64,000 bases of DNA from Microscillaceae bacterium. Its GTDB lineage: Bacteria; Bacteroidota; Bacteroidia; Cytophagales; Microscillaceae. Positions 38,062-47,103 of the stretch are shown piece after piece. The number at the start of each line of letters is the position of its first letter. Positions within the stretch are counted from its first letter, which is position 1. The position numbers and the translations under genes were made by a program. The notes under the pieces were generated by a model, which worked only from the letters and a program-made list of their open reading frames with translations, was not told where the DNA came from and made no database searches. Location of the stretch: contig JAABSX010000007.1 in assembly GCA_011390205.1 (NCBI GenBank), forward strand, positions 1 through 64,000, read 5' to 3'.

Positions 38062-39273
38062 CTATTTTTTTATCCATTGCCTGATTCTGTGGTAAACCTC
38101 AGGGTTGCTCAGCAAATCAAAGTGATTACATTCATAAGCAATCCAAGTATTTTCTTTCTTAAAATGGAGGTTTTTAGAAGGGTTTTTGTGCTGCCCAAAA
38201 GCACTTTTTACGCTTACCAGATTATCCCCTAGCCATTGAGAAGACAAGGGTTTAGTACTTCCTTTGCCAGAAACTCCTGCTATGCTGTGGCATTCTACGC
38301 CCTCGGGCAATGGAATATGTTGCCTTTGGTCATGCTTCATTTCAAAGCGGTCAGCATCTTGCCAATCCTCATCTACTAGGTTTCCATACCTTAAATCAGT
38401 TACTCCAGCGCTTCTGATTTTCCCCAATCTTGCAAAGGGTTTGGTGTAAGCCGTAGCCTCCAAAATGACATCCACATAGTTGCCTGCTTGCTCTAGTGAT
38501 GCCCCGTGGTGTGGTGTGCCAAGAAAAACAATTTTTTTGAGGTGTTTTATCCATGACTTTTGCTGTTTTTGGGCATAGTGCATCGCACTTCGGGATACCA
38601 AGCCGCCCATACTGTGTGCAAGGATGCAGATTTCTTCTACAGGCACAGGATAATTTTGCAGCAATGCTTCTAACAGGTTACTAAAATTTTGCCCATTGGT
38701 AGAGACGTGAAGACCACTGTTGTAATACAGATAAACAGGCGTTTTTTGTAATTCTTTCGCCAATGCTGCCCCGTGATTATGTGCTTTTCGGGTCCATTGC
38801 AGGTCATTCATACTTGAGCCATGCACCATCACAAGGATTTTCCCATGGAGAGTTGGGTAGGCTTTTTTGAGGCTTTTGCTATTTAGAGAGAGTGCTTGTG
38901 CCTCATGCCTGAATTGCATAGCAATCTTCAGAGGGTTTTCATGTTTCTCCAAATAATCACCAATGACACCATTTAAGACAGCACGAAGGGCTTCTCTATC
39001 CTCGGTGGTTTTGATTTCTCCCAGTATGAAAGTTAATTGTTCCAATGCTTTATCTACGGCACTGCCCACAAAAGAGGCACTCCATCTGATGTTTTTGTAA
39101 GCAAACTGAGAAACATCGCTAATCAGATGCTGTATAGGTGTAGAAGGCAAAAAAGGAGGGTGCACTATTTGCTTTTGCATCGCCTCTACCAAGTCTGTAA
39201 TGCCAACAACAGCATCTTTCAGCAAGTGGGTAAGCCCTTGTAAATCTGTAACAGTGTTCTTTTTATTTGGCAT
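38062..39273 (-). CDS. Alpha/beta hydrolase, PGAP1/lipase-like
   Basis: A 403-residue cytoplasmic protein. The N-terminal 140 residues are helical and without clear homology (LKDAVVGITDLVEAMQKQI). The hydrolase domain then begins with GKILVMVHGSSMNDLQW. The nucleophile is Ser221 in LAHSMGGLVSRSA, and VFLGTPHHGASLE is the segment typical of PGAP1-like and triacylglycerol-lipase-like enzymes. The acid is probably in the SAFGQHKNP region and the base in CNHFDLLSNPEVY. There is no signal peptide. Related proteins in proteobacteria act as esterases; the substrate here is unknown. Confidence 0.88.
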   Translation of the reverse strand: MPNKKNTVTDLQGLTHLLKDAVVGITDLVEAMQKQIVHPPFLPSTPIQHLISDVSQFAYKNIRWSASFVGSAVDKALEQLTFILGEIKTTEDREALRAVLNGVIGDYLEKHENPLKIAMQFRHEAQALSLNSKSLKKAYPTLHGKILVMVHGSSMNDLQWTRKAHNHGAALAKELQKTPVYLYYNSGLHVSTNGQNFSNLLEALLQNYPVPVEEICILAHSMGGLVSRSAMHYAQKQQKSWIKHLKKIVFLGTPHHGASLEQAGNYVDVILEATAYTKPFARLGKIRSAGVTDLRYGNLVDEDWQDADRFEMKHDQRQHIPLPEGVECHSIAGVSGKGSTKPLSSQWLGDNLVSVKSAFGQHKNPSKNLHFKKENTWIAYECNHFDLLSNPEVYHRIRQWIKK

Positions 39274-39316
39274 TCAGTTTTGATTTTTGATAATTACTAT
39301 TTCGCTTTGGCTGTGC

Positions 39317-39349
39317 ATCTTTGGCAAAGTTTTGAACTTTGTCAAAGAT
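39317..39349. repeat. Inverted repeat, possible terminator
   Basis: ATCTTTGGCAAAGTT (39317-39331) pairs with AACTTTGTCAAAGAT (39335-39349) with a single G-U pair and a 3-nt loop, so the RNA hairpin is a perfect 15-bp helix. It lies between two minus-strand genes, 80 bp beyond the SPOR-like gene's promoter side. It could be a structural RNA element or one of the dispersed hairpins seen in related genomes. Confidence 0.45.
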
Positions 39350-39429
39350 ACCAGATACCAAGGGTCTCCCCCCAGGGCAAGCCTCCTCTGTATAATTTTG
39401 AAATGAAACTGTAGCAAACTACAAGATTT

Positions 39430-40035
39430 CTAAAAAGTACACTGTGTCATGTCTTTCAGGTCAGGTACTCTTATGCCCTTATAATAACCAACTACATAGC
39501 TTTGAGCCCCTCCTTGGTCTAGGTATTTGCTGAAGCTTTTTGCCTCCCAGTAGGAGGTAAAGTAGCCAAGAATATATTTTTTAAGACCATTGCTTTGCTC
39601 CACCATAAAATTAGGGTTGTTGTCCATGTATTGCGTCAAGTCACGGTTTTCATAGGCTCCGATTTGGACACTAAACTCGCAATCGCTTCCCCCACGCCCT
39701 TGTCTTGCGGCATTGACTTCTCCCATTTCGCCCCTAAGTTTTCGGAGTCTTTCTTGGAGTGCTTCTATGGCTTCGTCTTTTTTGGAGAGTTCTTGGTTTA
39801 GTTTGTTAAGTTCTGATTTTTTATTGAGTGTGCTTACTCGGGCATTTTCAAGGTCAGTGTTGAGTTTGGCATCCTCTTGTTTCATGTTTTTGAGTTGCTC
39901 AGGGTTTCTTTTGAAGGCTTTAATTTCTTTGAGCAACTCTGTGCGTTCGCTTCTGCTTAGCTGAGCGAATGCGGCCTGAGACGCCATGCTTGCCAAGATA
40001 ATCAGGCAGAGTGTGAAGGTCTTTGATAAGTTCAT
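39430..40035 (-). CDS. Coiled-coil/SPOR-like envelope protein, paralogue 1
   Basis: A 201-residue exported protein from the ATG at 40035, with signal peptide (to about residue 24, AFAQ). The family opening LSRSERTELLKEIKAFKRNPEQLKNMK follows, then a heptad coiled coil (about 55-110), and a C-terminal SPOR-like domain (about 120-200): CEFSVQIGAYENRDL, LKKYILGYFTSYWEAKSFSKYL, QSYVVGYYKGIRV. SPOR domains bind denuded peptidoglycan. Members of this Cytophagales family are commonly labelled ezrin/radixin/moesin-like because of the coiled coil. It is the third of three tandem paralogues and starts 52 bp after the stop of paralogue 2. Confidence 0.82.
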   Translation of the reverse strand: MNLSKTFTLCLIILASMASQAAFAQLSRSERTELLKEIKAFKRNPEQLKNMKQEDAKLNTDLENARVSTLNKKSELNKLNQELSKKDEAIEALQERLRKLRGEMGEVNAARQGRGGSDCEFSVQIGAYENRDLTQYMDNNPNFMVEQSNGLKKYILGYFTSYWEAKSFSKYLDQGGAQSYVVGYYKGIRVPDLKDMTQCTF

Positions 40036-40086
40036 ATTTGGTGTTTTGAGATATGTAATTTTTAATAGGTTTACTGGGTATAGCAT

Positions 40087-40674
40087 TTACTCCATTACTT
40101 TTTTACCATCACGGTAAGGGACTACCTTTGCATCTTTGATGCGTAAGAGTTTGAGATAATCTTTGAAGGTGTCGGCTTCTTTTTTATCTTTGAAGTAGCC
40201 CAGGGTATATTTTTTAACTCCGTCTTCGTCTTCATCCCCCGTAAACACGGGTCTTTTTTCTCCGTCTATCTCACTAATCTCTTTGTAGAGGGCAGCATCA
40301 TTGATTTCTACCTGTACTTTATAGACCAATCCATCAAGATTTGTCTGTGCATTGATGACATTTTGCGTTTGTTTTCTTTCTAATGAGAGTCTTGCTATTT
40401 CGTCGATGAGCCTTTTTTCTTCAGCATTTTTTTCATTGATTTTTGCCTGAACATCTCGTATAGAGGCTTCTACATCATCTACATCGGCTTCTAGTCTGAT
40501 GAGTTCTTCTTTTTTTTCTTGGATTCCCTCTTTGAGCTCTTTGTATTTTTCGGGATTTTTAGAAAGCTCTCTAATTTCTTTTTTGAGTTCTTTTTTTTCA
40601 GCTCTGCTAAGCTGTGCTTGGGCTAAAGAGATAGTGCCAAGTAAAAATAATAGACTTAAAAAGGTATATTTCAT
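40087..40674 (-). CDS. Coiled-coil/SPOR-like envelope protein, paralogue 2
   Basis: A 195-residue exported protein from the ATG at 40674 (signal peptide to about residue 21, LAQAQ). The family opening LSRAEKKELKKEIRELSKNPEKYKELK comes next, then a coiled coil (EADVDDVEASIRDVQAKINEKNAEEKRL), then a SPOR-like C-terminus: VYKVQVEINDAAL, VKKYTLGYFKDKKEADTFKDYL, AKVVPYRDGKKV. The VQIGA motif of the paralogues is changed to VQVEIN, so ligand binding may differ. It is separated from paralogue 3 by a terminator hairpin but runs close to paralogue 1. Confidence 0.82.
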   Translation of the reverse strand: MKYTFLSLLFLLGTISLAQAQLSRAEKKELKKEIRELSKNPEKYKELKEGIQEKKEELIRLEADVDDVEASIRDVQAKINEKNAEEKRLIDEIARLSLERKQTQNVINAQTNLDGLVYKVQVEINDAALYKEISEIDGEKRPVFTGDEDEDGVKKYTLGYFKDKKEADTFKDYLKLLRIKDAKVVPYRDGKKVME

Positions 40675-40722
40675 TTTTGTATGATTTAGGTGATTTGATT
40701 TCAATATTTCAAATATACAAAT

Positions 40723-40764
40723 AAAGACCTAATCTTACTCCTAAAAAAGCCAGATTAGGTCTTT
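40723..40764 (-). terminator. Hairpin between SPOR-like paralogues 3 and 2
   Basis: A perfect 13-bp stem, AAAGACCTAATCT (40723-40735) with AGATTAGGTCTTT (40752-40764). On the minus strand it is followed by a T-rich run. It lies 25 bp beyond the stop of the upstream paralogue. Confidence 0.75.
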
Positions 40765-40789
40765 GAATATGTGTTTTATCGAGAAATGA

Positions 40790-41536
40790 TTATTGTCCTT
40801 TGCTTCTGCGGCGTGCGGCTTCTTCTGTACCGAGTGCATCTTCTACACTGATTCTGTTTCCATCTTTGTAAGGTGCTACGAATGGGCGATACTCTGGCTT
40901 ACGGAAGTCTAACTGTAATAAGAATGCACGAAGTTGGTCTGCTTGCTCTATGCTGTTAAACACACCCATGATGTATTTATTATAGCCATCCGAATTTTCT
41001 TTTCGGAAGTCGGGGTTATTGTCATTGACAGTTACATCTTTCTGCTGAAAAGCACCGATTTGGACTACATAAAACAGCCCTTCTTGGGGTACACCGAAGT
41101 TACTTCCTGCCGCAGGTCTATCTGACTGGGCTTTCAGCCTTGCTTCTAGGTCTTCTATTTGTTTGCGTAGTTCTTCTACTTCATTGGCACACTGTGATTC
41201 CAGCTCTTTCACTCTGAGCAGTTCACGTGTGTTGGTAGCTAGGTCAGCTTCTGCACGTGCTTTGTCATCTTTGAATTTTTTGAAAGAGGCAGGATTTTTT
41301 TGGAATGCTTTAGCCTCATTTTTAAGTGCTTTTTCTTCATCACGGCTTAGCTTGCCATCAGAGCCAGTATCAGTCTCTCTAGATTTTTTTTCTTTGGGTT
41401 CACGTTCTTTCTTTTCTTTGGGTTCACGTTCTTTTTTTGTGCGGCTTTTTTGTGCCTCTGCATCAGGAGAGAACACTAGAAACATAGCCATCAATGCAAG
41501 GCTTGTAAGTTTTAGAATCAAAGGGGTATTTTTCAT
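40790..41536 (-). CDS. Coiled-coil/SPOR-like envelope protein, paralogue 3
   Basis: A 248-residue exported protein from the ATG at 41536 (one two codons upstream is possible). The signal peptide is to about residue 28 (AEAQ). A basic Lys/Glu linker follows, with an exact 8-residue duplication (EREPKEKK twice; 24-bp DNA repeat near 41396-41443). The family segment LSRDEEKALKNEAKAFQKNPASFK leads to a coiled coil and a SPOR-like domain (about 150-235; FYVVQIGAFQQKDV, YNKYIMGVFNSIEQADQLRAFL, FVAPYKDGNRIS). It is first in the tandem array. Confidence 0.82.
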   Translation of the reverse strand: MKNTPLILKLTSLALMAMFLVFSPDAEAQKSRTKKEREPKEKKEREPKEKKSRETDTGSDGKLSRDEEKALKNEAKAFQKNPASFKKFKDDKARAEADLATNTRELLRVKELESQCANEVEELRKQIEDLEARLKAQSDRPAAGSNFGVPQEGLFYVVQIGAFQQKDVTVNDNNPDFRKENSDGYNKYIMGVFNSIEQADQLRAFLLQLDFRKPEYRPFVAPYKDGNRISVEDALGTEEAARRRSKGQ

Positions 41537-41574
41537 ATTCAAATTTATTTAATAACGAAGGTTTTGTATCAATT

Positions 41575-41618
41575 ATAAACTGCTTTATTCAAAACCCATG
41601 CCGAAAAAAGCAGTTTAT
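41575..41618 (-). terminator. Hairpin after fumC
   Basis: ATAAACTGCTTT (41575-41586) pairs perfectly with AAAGCAGTTTAT (41607-41618) across a 20-nt loop. It lies 22 bp beyond the fumC stop on the minus strand. The T tail is weak. Confidence 0.6.
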
Positions 41619-41639
41619 GATGTCTTCATCCAAAAGGCA

Positions 41640-43037
41640 TTATTTTTTTAGGCTCCCTACCATGTTTTCAGGCACGACCCATTCATCAAATTGCTCACTT
41701 GTGAGCAGGCCTAGAGCTACAGCAGCCTCACGCAAAGTGCTGTCTTCGGCGTGTGCTTTTTTGGCGATCTTAGCGGCATTTTCGTAGCCTATGTGTGGGT
41801 TAAGTGCCGTCACGAGCATCAGAGAGTTTTCTAAATGTTCTTTGATACGGCTATGGTTAGGTTCTATTCCTTTTGCACAGTGTTTATCAAAAGAAGCACA
41901 AGCATCTCCCAAAATACGGGCTGAATGCAAAAGATTGTAAATCATCATTGGTTTAAACACATTGAGCTCAAACTGCCCCATCATACCACCTGTACTAATG
42001 GCCACATCATTGCCGATGACTTGGCAGCAGACCATTGTGAGGGCTTCGCACTGTGTCGGGTTTACTTTGCCAGGCATGATAGAAGACCCTGGTTCGTTGG
42101 CGGGGATGACAATCTCTCCGATGCCTGAGCGAGGGCCAGAGGCGAGCATTCTGACATCATTGCCTATCTTCATCAGGCTGACTGCCAGCTGCTTCAATGC
42201 CCCTGAGGTCTCCACGATGGCATCATGGGCTGCCAATGCTTCAAATTTATTTTCAGCAGTAACAAAAGGCATTCCGCTCAATTCAGCGATTTTAGCTGCC
42301 ACTTTTTCAGAATACCCTTCGGGTGTGTTGAGCCCTGTGCCCACGGCAGTGCCTCCGAGTGCAAGCTGGCTGAGGTGTGCAAAGGTGTTTTTTAAAGCCT
42401 TTAATCCGAAATCAAGCTGTGCTACATAGCCCGAAAACTCATGCCCAAGCGTAAGAGGAGTGGCATCCATAAAATGTGTCCGCCCTATTTTCACCACAGC
42501 CTGAAAATCTTCGGCCTTTTGCTGCAAGGTGTTTCTCATTTGTTCTATCTTAGGGATGGTCAGATCTACAAGCATTTTGTATGCCGCAATGTGCATCGCC
42601 GTCGGGAAAGTATCATTGGATGACTGTGATTTATTGACATCATCATTGGGGTGTACTTTCTTTTTCTCATCAGAGAGTTTGCCTCCTGCGATTACGTGGG
42701 CACGGTTGGCGATTACTTCATTACAGTTCATGTTAGATTGTGTGCCTGAGCCTGTCTGCCAGACCACCAGCGGAAACTGCTCATCGTGTTGGTGGGCAAG
42801 GATTTCATCACAAGCCTTTGCGATGAGCCCTGTTTTTTCACTGTCCAATACACCCAGTTCATGGTTGGTGAGGGCAGCCGCTTTTTTTAGAATAGCAAAG
42901 GCATCAATGATTTCTTTGGGCATTTTATTCTCTCCAATTTCAAAATTTTCGAGAGAGCGTTGGGTTTGTGCTCCCCAATATTTATCGGCAGGAACTTCTA
43001 CTGGGCCTATGGTATCTTTTTCTATGCGGTATTCCAT
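41640..43037 (-). CDS. fumC: Class II fumarate hydratase
   Basis: A 465-residue cytoplasmic TCA-cycle enzyme that interconverts fumarate and malate. Full length. Family signatures are [17 protein letters not shown] near the start, [48 protein letters not shown], and the lyase signature [18 protein letters not shown]. The catalytic His and Ser of the class II family are within these motifs. It is monocistronic, with a hairpin downstream and a divergent promoter region (43038-43268) shared with the metal operon. Confidence 0.97.
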   Translation of the reverse strand: MEYRIEKDTIGPVEVPADKYWGAQTQRSLENFEIGENKMPKEIIDAFAILKKAAALTNHELGVLDSEKTGLIAKACDEILAHQHDEQFPLVVWQTGSGTQSNMNCNEVIANRAHVIAGGKLSDEKKKVHPNDDVNKSQSSNDTFPTAMHIAAYKMLVDLTIPKIEQMRNTLQQKAEDFQAVVKIGRTHFMDATPLTLGHEFSGYVAQLDFGLKALKNTFAHLSQLALGGTAVGTGLNTPEGYSEKVAAKIAELSGMPFVTAENKFEALAAHDAIVETSGALKQLAVSLMKIGNDVRMLASGPRSGIGEIVIPANEPGSSIMPGKVNPTQCEALTMVCCQVIGNDVAISTGGMMGQFELNVFKPMMIYNLLHSARILGDACASFDKHCAKGIEPNHSRIKEHLENSLMLVTALNPHIGYENAAKIAKKAHAEDSTLREAAVALGLLTSEQFDEWVVPENMVGSLKK

Positions 43038-43268
43038 TTGTTTGGATGGTTTTAATTATTGAATTTTGATTAAATTGAATCTTGTAACAAAAATAAGTGA
43101 TTTTTTGGGCTTTTGCATATCTTTGCCCAATTTAGGTTTAAAGTTTATGGCGAAGGTCTATTTTATTTTGTGAATATTGCATTGCTTTTTTTGAGATAAA
43201 AAAAGTAATTTTGCAATCCCGAACAAATACAAGCCAAAAGTCGTTTGTAATGTGAGAAATTGAAATCT

Positions 43269-43709
43269 ATGAAAAAATTAAACAGGCATATCATAGCCTC
43301 ATGGCTGATGCTTCAAGTATTGTTTAGCTCTTTGGGCTTTACAATAGAGGAGCGTGTCTGTGATATGTCTGCGACTTTGCAGCAGGCTGAAAAAATTTCT
43401 TGTTGTAGCATTTCTATTCCTAAAGAGAAAGCCTTTGCCTGTTGTGCTGAAGCATCTGAAATACCTGAAATGCCCTCTGAGAGTGATTGCTGTAGCATTG
43501 ATGCACAGTATCATTTTTTTGCTTTTAAAAGTTATTTTATTTCGTCTTCGGAGAGTTTTTCAGAGGCAAGCCCTACATTCGTTCTTCCAGATTTTGAACC
43601 AAATGTATGTTTGCTCAAAAATTCAAACCTCATACAGGCATTTTATGCCCAACCTCCACCCAAAAATGGCAGAGATATTCTCACCTTACATTCAGTCCTT
43701 TTGATATAA
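43269..43709 (+). CDS. HYC_CC_PP-family Cys-rich exported protein
   Basis: A 146-residue protein from the ATG at 43269 (MKKLNRHIIASWLMLQVL). It has an N-terminal hydrophobic export segment, a lone Cys (ERVCDMSATL), two CC pairs (KISCCSISIP and FACCAEASE) and another (SDCCSIDAQY). It ends in a PPP motif (FYAQPPPKNGRDILTLHSVLLI). This matches the HYC_CC_PP family, small Cys-rich proteins of Bacteroidota that sit beside TonB-dependent receptors. The seven Cys suggest metal binding. It is first of a three-gene putative operon, 103 bp before the receptor. Confidence 0.82.
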   Translation: MKKLNRHIIASWLMLQVLFSSLGFTIEERVCDMSATLQQAEKISCCSISIPKEKAFACCAEASEIPEMPSESDCCSIDAQYHFFAFKSYFISSSESFSEASPTFVLPDFEPNVCLLKNSNLIQAFYAQPPPKNGRDILTLHSVLLI

Positions 43710-43812
43710 TATTTTTTGAATAAGCTCCATTGGCTTTCAGTCTAGGTTTATTTACAATACTTAGAAATGATTGCGTGTTCTATTATTCAAAAAAAATATC
43801 ATCAAAAAATAC

Positions 43813-46032
43813 ATGAAAATTCATATAATTGTCAAAATAACTTTAACCTTGGCTTTTGTAAGCTTTCAATGCCTCTCTGCCCAGACACTGACGGGCATAG
43901 TCTATGAAAAAGAAGAAGCTACCCAAAAAACACCCCTTATCGGGGCGAATGTGTTTTGGCTTGGCACTACACAAGGAGTAGCTACAGATGAGGAGGGTAA
44001 ATTTGAACTCCCATTGCGTAAAGACAGTAAGCGACTTGTGATTACTTACATCGGCTACCTCAGTGATACGCTCAATATACAAACACAAACTTATGTAGAG
44101 ATAGCACTTGCCTCTAACAATAGCTTGGATGTGATTGTAATAGAAGACAGCAAATCCCTTGACCGTGAGACAATTACCTCCGAACTACTCACCACCAAAG
44201 ATTTAAGAAAAGCGGCTTGTTGTAATCTTTCTGAAAGCTTTGAGACCAACCCCTCTGTAGATGTAAGCACTACAGATGCCGTAAGTGGAGGAAAACAAAT
44301 CAAAATGCTGGGCCTTGACGGTATCTATGCACAGATTCTGAGAGAAAACATTCCCACCATCAGAGGCTTGTCTGCTCGAAATGGGCTAGGCTTCATCCCA
44401 GGCACATGGGTAAAATCTATAGACATCAACAAGGGTGCAGGCTCTGTGGTCAATGGCTATGAATCTATCACAGGACAAATTAATGTAGAACTCGCCAAGC
44501 CCGAAAACAGTGAAAGACTTTTATTGAATGGCTACCTCAACGGAAACGGAAGGGTAGAAGGAAACCTAAATACAGCCATTCGCCTCAGTGATAAATGGAG
44601 CACAGGGCTGCTGCTGCACGCAAGCACACTCAACAATGCTGTGGATATGAATGAAGATAGCTTCGTAGATACGCCACTTTATACCCAGCTAAATGCCATC
44701 AATAGGTGGAAGTATGAGGGTGAAAACTTTAAGATGCAGCTCGGAATCAGGGCCATGTATGATGACAAGACCGCAGGGCAAAATGATTTTAGAAAAGGGC
44801 AGGAGAGAAGCCCTACCTTGCCTTATGGCTTTGGTGCAGAGACACAGCAGGGGGAGGTCTTTGGCAAACTTGGCTTCCTGTCTAAATCTAATCCTAGTCA
44901 AAGTTTGGGGATTATTTTCTCGGCAGCCCACCACCGCCAAGACAGCTTTTGGGGCTTAAATACGTATGATGCCACCCAAAATACACTCAATCTGCAAGCT
45001 ATTTTTCAAACCTCACTCGGAGACAAACACCAGATTAAGACCGGTGTAAGCTATCTTTTGGATGAGTATGATGAGTTATACCAAGTGAACCAAACCCAAA
45101 GCACCACCTTTGACAGGGAGCGGAAAGAATCTGTGCCTGGAGTGTTTGTAGAGCATGTTTTTAACCCAAGTCTTCGCCTAGGCATTGTCTCGGGGATACG
45201 GGTAGATTTTCACAATCTCTACGGTACATTCGCCTCTCCCAGATTGCATGCCAAATATGAGCTGAATAGAAACAGTATCTTGCGGCTGTCGGTAGGGCGT
45301 GGACTCCGAGTAGCCAACCCGATTGCAGAAAACATAGGTTTCTTGATTAGCAGCCGAAGTCTGAGCATTGCCAATGATTTACAGCCTGAAATAGCTTGGA
45401 ATTATGGAGGTAATTTTACACAAAAATTTAGTATCTTAAAGCAAGAGGCTACACTGACACTAGATTTTTACCGCACTGACTTTCAGAACCAAGCAGTGCT
45501 TGATTTGGACACAGATGCCCAGCAAATCTTGATTTATAACCAAGAGGGCAGTACCTGGGCAAATAGCTTTCAGGCAAACCTCAGTTACCCAATCATGAAA
45601 TCACTGGATTTGACAGTATCCTATAAATACTACGATGTCAAGACCCGTATTCAAGGTCGTCTTGAGGAAGCTCCTTTTGTAGCAAAACATCGTTTTTTTA
45701 GTAATCTGGCATATGCTACCAAAGGAGATAAGTGGGAGTTTGATTTTACTACACAGTGGGTAGGCTCACAGAGAATGCCCACGGCAGGCAGTGAAGGACA
45801 AGCAATGCCCTTACGAAGCCCCTATTTTTGGCTCTTTGGCGGGCAAATCACACACAAAATAAATGACAAGTGGGATGTGTACCTCGGAGGCGAAAACCTT
45901 GCTAACTTTATGCAAGACAATGCTGTAATCGGAGGTGAAAATCCTTTTGGGCAAGGTTTTGATGCAGGGATGGTCTATGGCCCCGTGATGGGCAGAGTGC
46001 TATATGCAGGTTTTCGTTTTACGATACCTTAA
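43813..46032 (+). CDS. TonB-dependent receptor with carboxypeptidase-like N-domain, probable metal receptor
   Basis: A 739-residue outer-membrane receptor from the ATG at 43813 (signal peptide to about residue 23, CLSAQ). A carboxypeptidase-regulatory-like beta domain (about 25-110; GIVYEKEEATQKTPLIGANV) precedes the plug (about 125-240), which opens LRKAACCNLSESFETNPSVD with Cys136-Cys137 and continues GSVVNGYESITGQINVEL. The 22-strand barrel follows, ending GRVLYAGFRFTIP with the C-terminal aromatic rule satisfied. The CC pair in the plug, together with the Cys-rich protein before and the HMA protein after, points to a metal such as copper or its complex. The substrate is inference. Confidence 0.9.
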   Translation: MKIHIIVKITLTLAFVSFQCLSAQTLTGIVYEKEEATQKTPLIGANVFWLGTTQGVATDEEGKFELPLRKDSKRLVITYIGYLSDTLNIQTQTYVEIALASNNSLDVIVIEDSKSLDRETITSELLTTKDLRKAACCNLSESFETNPSVDVSTTDAVSGGKQIKMLGLDGIYAQILRENIPTIRGLSARNGLGFIPGTWVKSIDINKGAGSVVNGYESITGQINVELAKPENSERLLLNGYLNGNGRVEGNLNTAIRLSDKWSTGLLLHASTLNNAVDMNEDSFVDTPLYTQLNAINRWKYEGENFKMQLGIRAMYDDKTAGQNDFRKGQERSPTLPYGFGAETQQGEVFGKLGFLSKSNPSQSLGIIFSAAHHRQDSFWGLNTYDATQNTLNLQAIFQTSLGDKHQIKTGVSYLLDEYDELYQVNQTQSTTFDRERKESVPGVFVEHVFNPSLRLGIVSGIRVDFHNLYGTFASPRLHAKYELNRNSILRLSVGRGLRVANPIAENIGFLISSRSLSIANDLQPEIAWNYGGNFTQKFSILKQEATLTLDFYRTDFQNQAVLDLDTDAQQILIYNQEGSTWANSFQANLSYPIMKSLDLTVSYKYYDVKTRIQGRLEEAPFVAKHRFFSNLAYATKGDKWEFDFTTQWVGSQRMPTAGSEGQAMPLRSPYFWLFGGQITHKINDKWDVYLGGENLANFMQDNAVIGGENPFGQGFDAGMVYGPVMGRVLYAGFRFTIP

Positions 46033-46150
46033 TGCAAAAAATGAGAGAAGGAAAACAAAGGTTTAGCCCTTAATTTCTGTCTTTTATCAAGATAATGGCT
46101 ATTTTAGCAATTATTTATATTTTTTTTTAAACCTTAAACGTTACTGACTT

Positions 46151-46621
46151 ATGAAAAAATTAGTTGTTCTATTCGTGTTGGTCTTGAGCTTTTTAGCTTT
46201 TGAGACCCAAGCCCAGGAAAAGGGTAAAAAGGCTAAAAAGGAAAAAGCCAAAAAAGAAGTAAAGTCTGAAAAAGAAAAAGCCGAAAAAGAAGTGAACTCT
46301 GAAAAAGGAAAAGCTAAAAAAGAAGTGAACTCTGAAAAAGGAAAAGCACTCGGAAATCAGACAGTTAGCTTTACGAGCTCTGTGCAGTGTGATATGTGCA
46401 AAGACAAAATTGAGAAAGCCCTTGCTCTTACCAAAGGTGTAAAATCATCTGAAGTAAATGTAGAGGCTAATCAAATCAGTATCACTTACAACAGCAATCA
46501 AGTAAGCACAGATGATTTGAAAAAAGTAATCAGTGAGACAGGCTACGATGCTGATGATGTAAAAGCCAACAAGGCTTCACATGACAAGCTGCCAAAGTGC
46601 TGCCGTAAATCTGGTGAATAA
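46151..46621 (+). CDS. Exported heavy-metal-associated (HMA) protein
   Basis: A 156-residue exported protein: signal peptide to about residue 21 (ETQAQ), a Lys/Glu-rich linker (about 24-66) made of 11-residue repeats, then one HMA domain (about 70-138). The metal site is CDMC (Cys80, Cys83) in SVQCDMCKDKIEKAL, and the fold ends ISETGYDADDVKA. A further KCCRK pair lies near the C-terminus. HMA domains carry Cu+ or similar soft metals. It is third in the metal operon, 118 bp after the receptor, and the operon ends at the terminator after it. The linker is unusual for a periplasmic metallochaperone. Confidence 0.93.
   Translation: MKKLVVLFVLVLSFLAFETQAQEKGKKAKKEKAKKEVKSEKEKAEKEVNSEKGKAKKEVNSEKGKALGNQTVSFTSSVQCDMCKDKIEKALALTKGVKSSEVNVEANQISITYNSNQVSTDDLKKVISETGYDADDVKANKASHDKLPKCCRKSGE
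46241..46339 (+). repeat. Three 33-bp direct repeats inside the HMA gene
   Basis: Units at 46241-46273, 46274-46306 and 46307-46339 encode EKAKKEVKSEK, EKAEKEVNSEK and GKAKKEVNSEK. Copies 2 and 3 differ at only a few bases, which suggests recent duplication and copy-number instability of the linker. Confidence 0.85.
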
Positions 46622-46634
46622 TCAAGATCATATC

Positions 46635-46680
46635 AAGCTCCTTTCTAAGCAACCTTAGAGAGGAGCTTTTTATTTTTTCT
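46635..46680 (+). terminator. Intrinsic terminator closing the metal operon
   Basis: A 15-bp stem (46635-46649 with 46654-46668, one mismatch), a 4-nt loop CAAC, and a T-rich tail. It lies 13 bp after the HMA stop. Confidence 0.88.
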
Positions 46681-47103
46681 GCAAAGCCGTTCTTTCTTTT
46701 GATTTCTGAGAATATGTAACTTCCCTCTTGATTTAGCTTAAAAATGAGCCATTCTATGTGTATTTTGCTTTTGATAAACCCAAATCAGACAAAGTAGATA
46801 CAGTAAATCAGTAGCACTTTTAGCCATCATTTAAGCCCCCACCTTGTATTTATCCAGTGATAAGATAGCCAAGCAATCAATTTAATTTACTTTGATTTAT
46901 TTTATGAAGATATACTTCATTGAGTAAGTTTACCTTTATTTCTTTGCTTTTTGGGTATTGATAGATGACAATAGAGTTAAAATTCTTTCGAAATTTAACT
47001 CCAAAATAGATATTTTCCAAAACTTTCTTTATTATTGACGTACAAATTAAAAAATGACTTTTTTGAGATTAAAAATCATTCATTCTTCTTTAAAATCACC
47101 ATC
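46681..47103. other. Gene-free stretch upstream of the GAF-PAS operon (423 bp)
   Basis: No coding frame is supported. An inverted repeat GAGTTAAA/TTTAACTC (46974-46981 with 46994-47001) lies about 105-130 bp upstream of the GAF-PAS start and could be an operator or a leader hairpin. Nothing else stands out. Confidence 0.4.

Noticed and set aside
41163-41552. 129-codon Ser-rich open frame opposite SPOR-like paralogue 3
   Set aside because: Antisense translation of Lys/Glu-rich coding DNA, giving Ser/Phe/Leu repeats.
41962-42429. 155-codon open frame opposite fumC
   Set aside because: Antisense to a confident full-length fumarase.
46622-47103. tRNA or small structured RNA in the gap
   Set aside because: No T-loop or acceptor-stem pattern was found; apart from the operon terminator only a short inverted repeat is visible.
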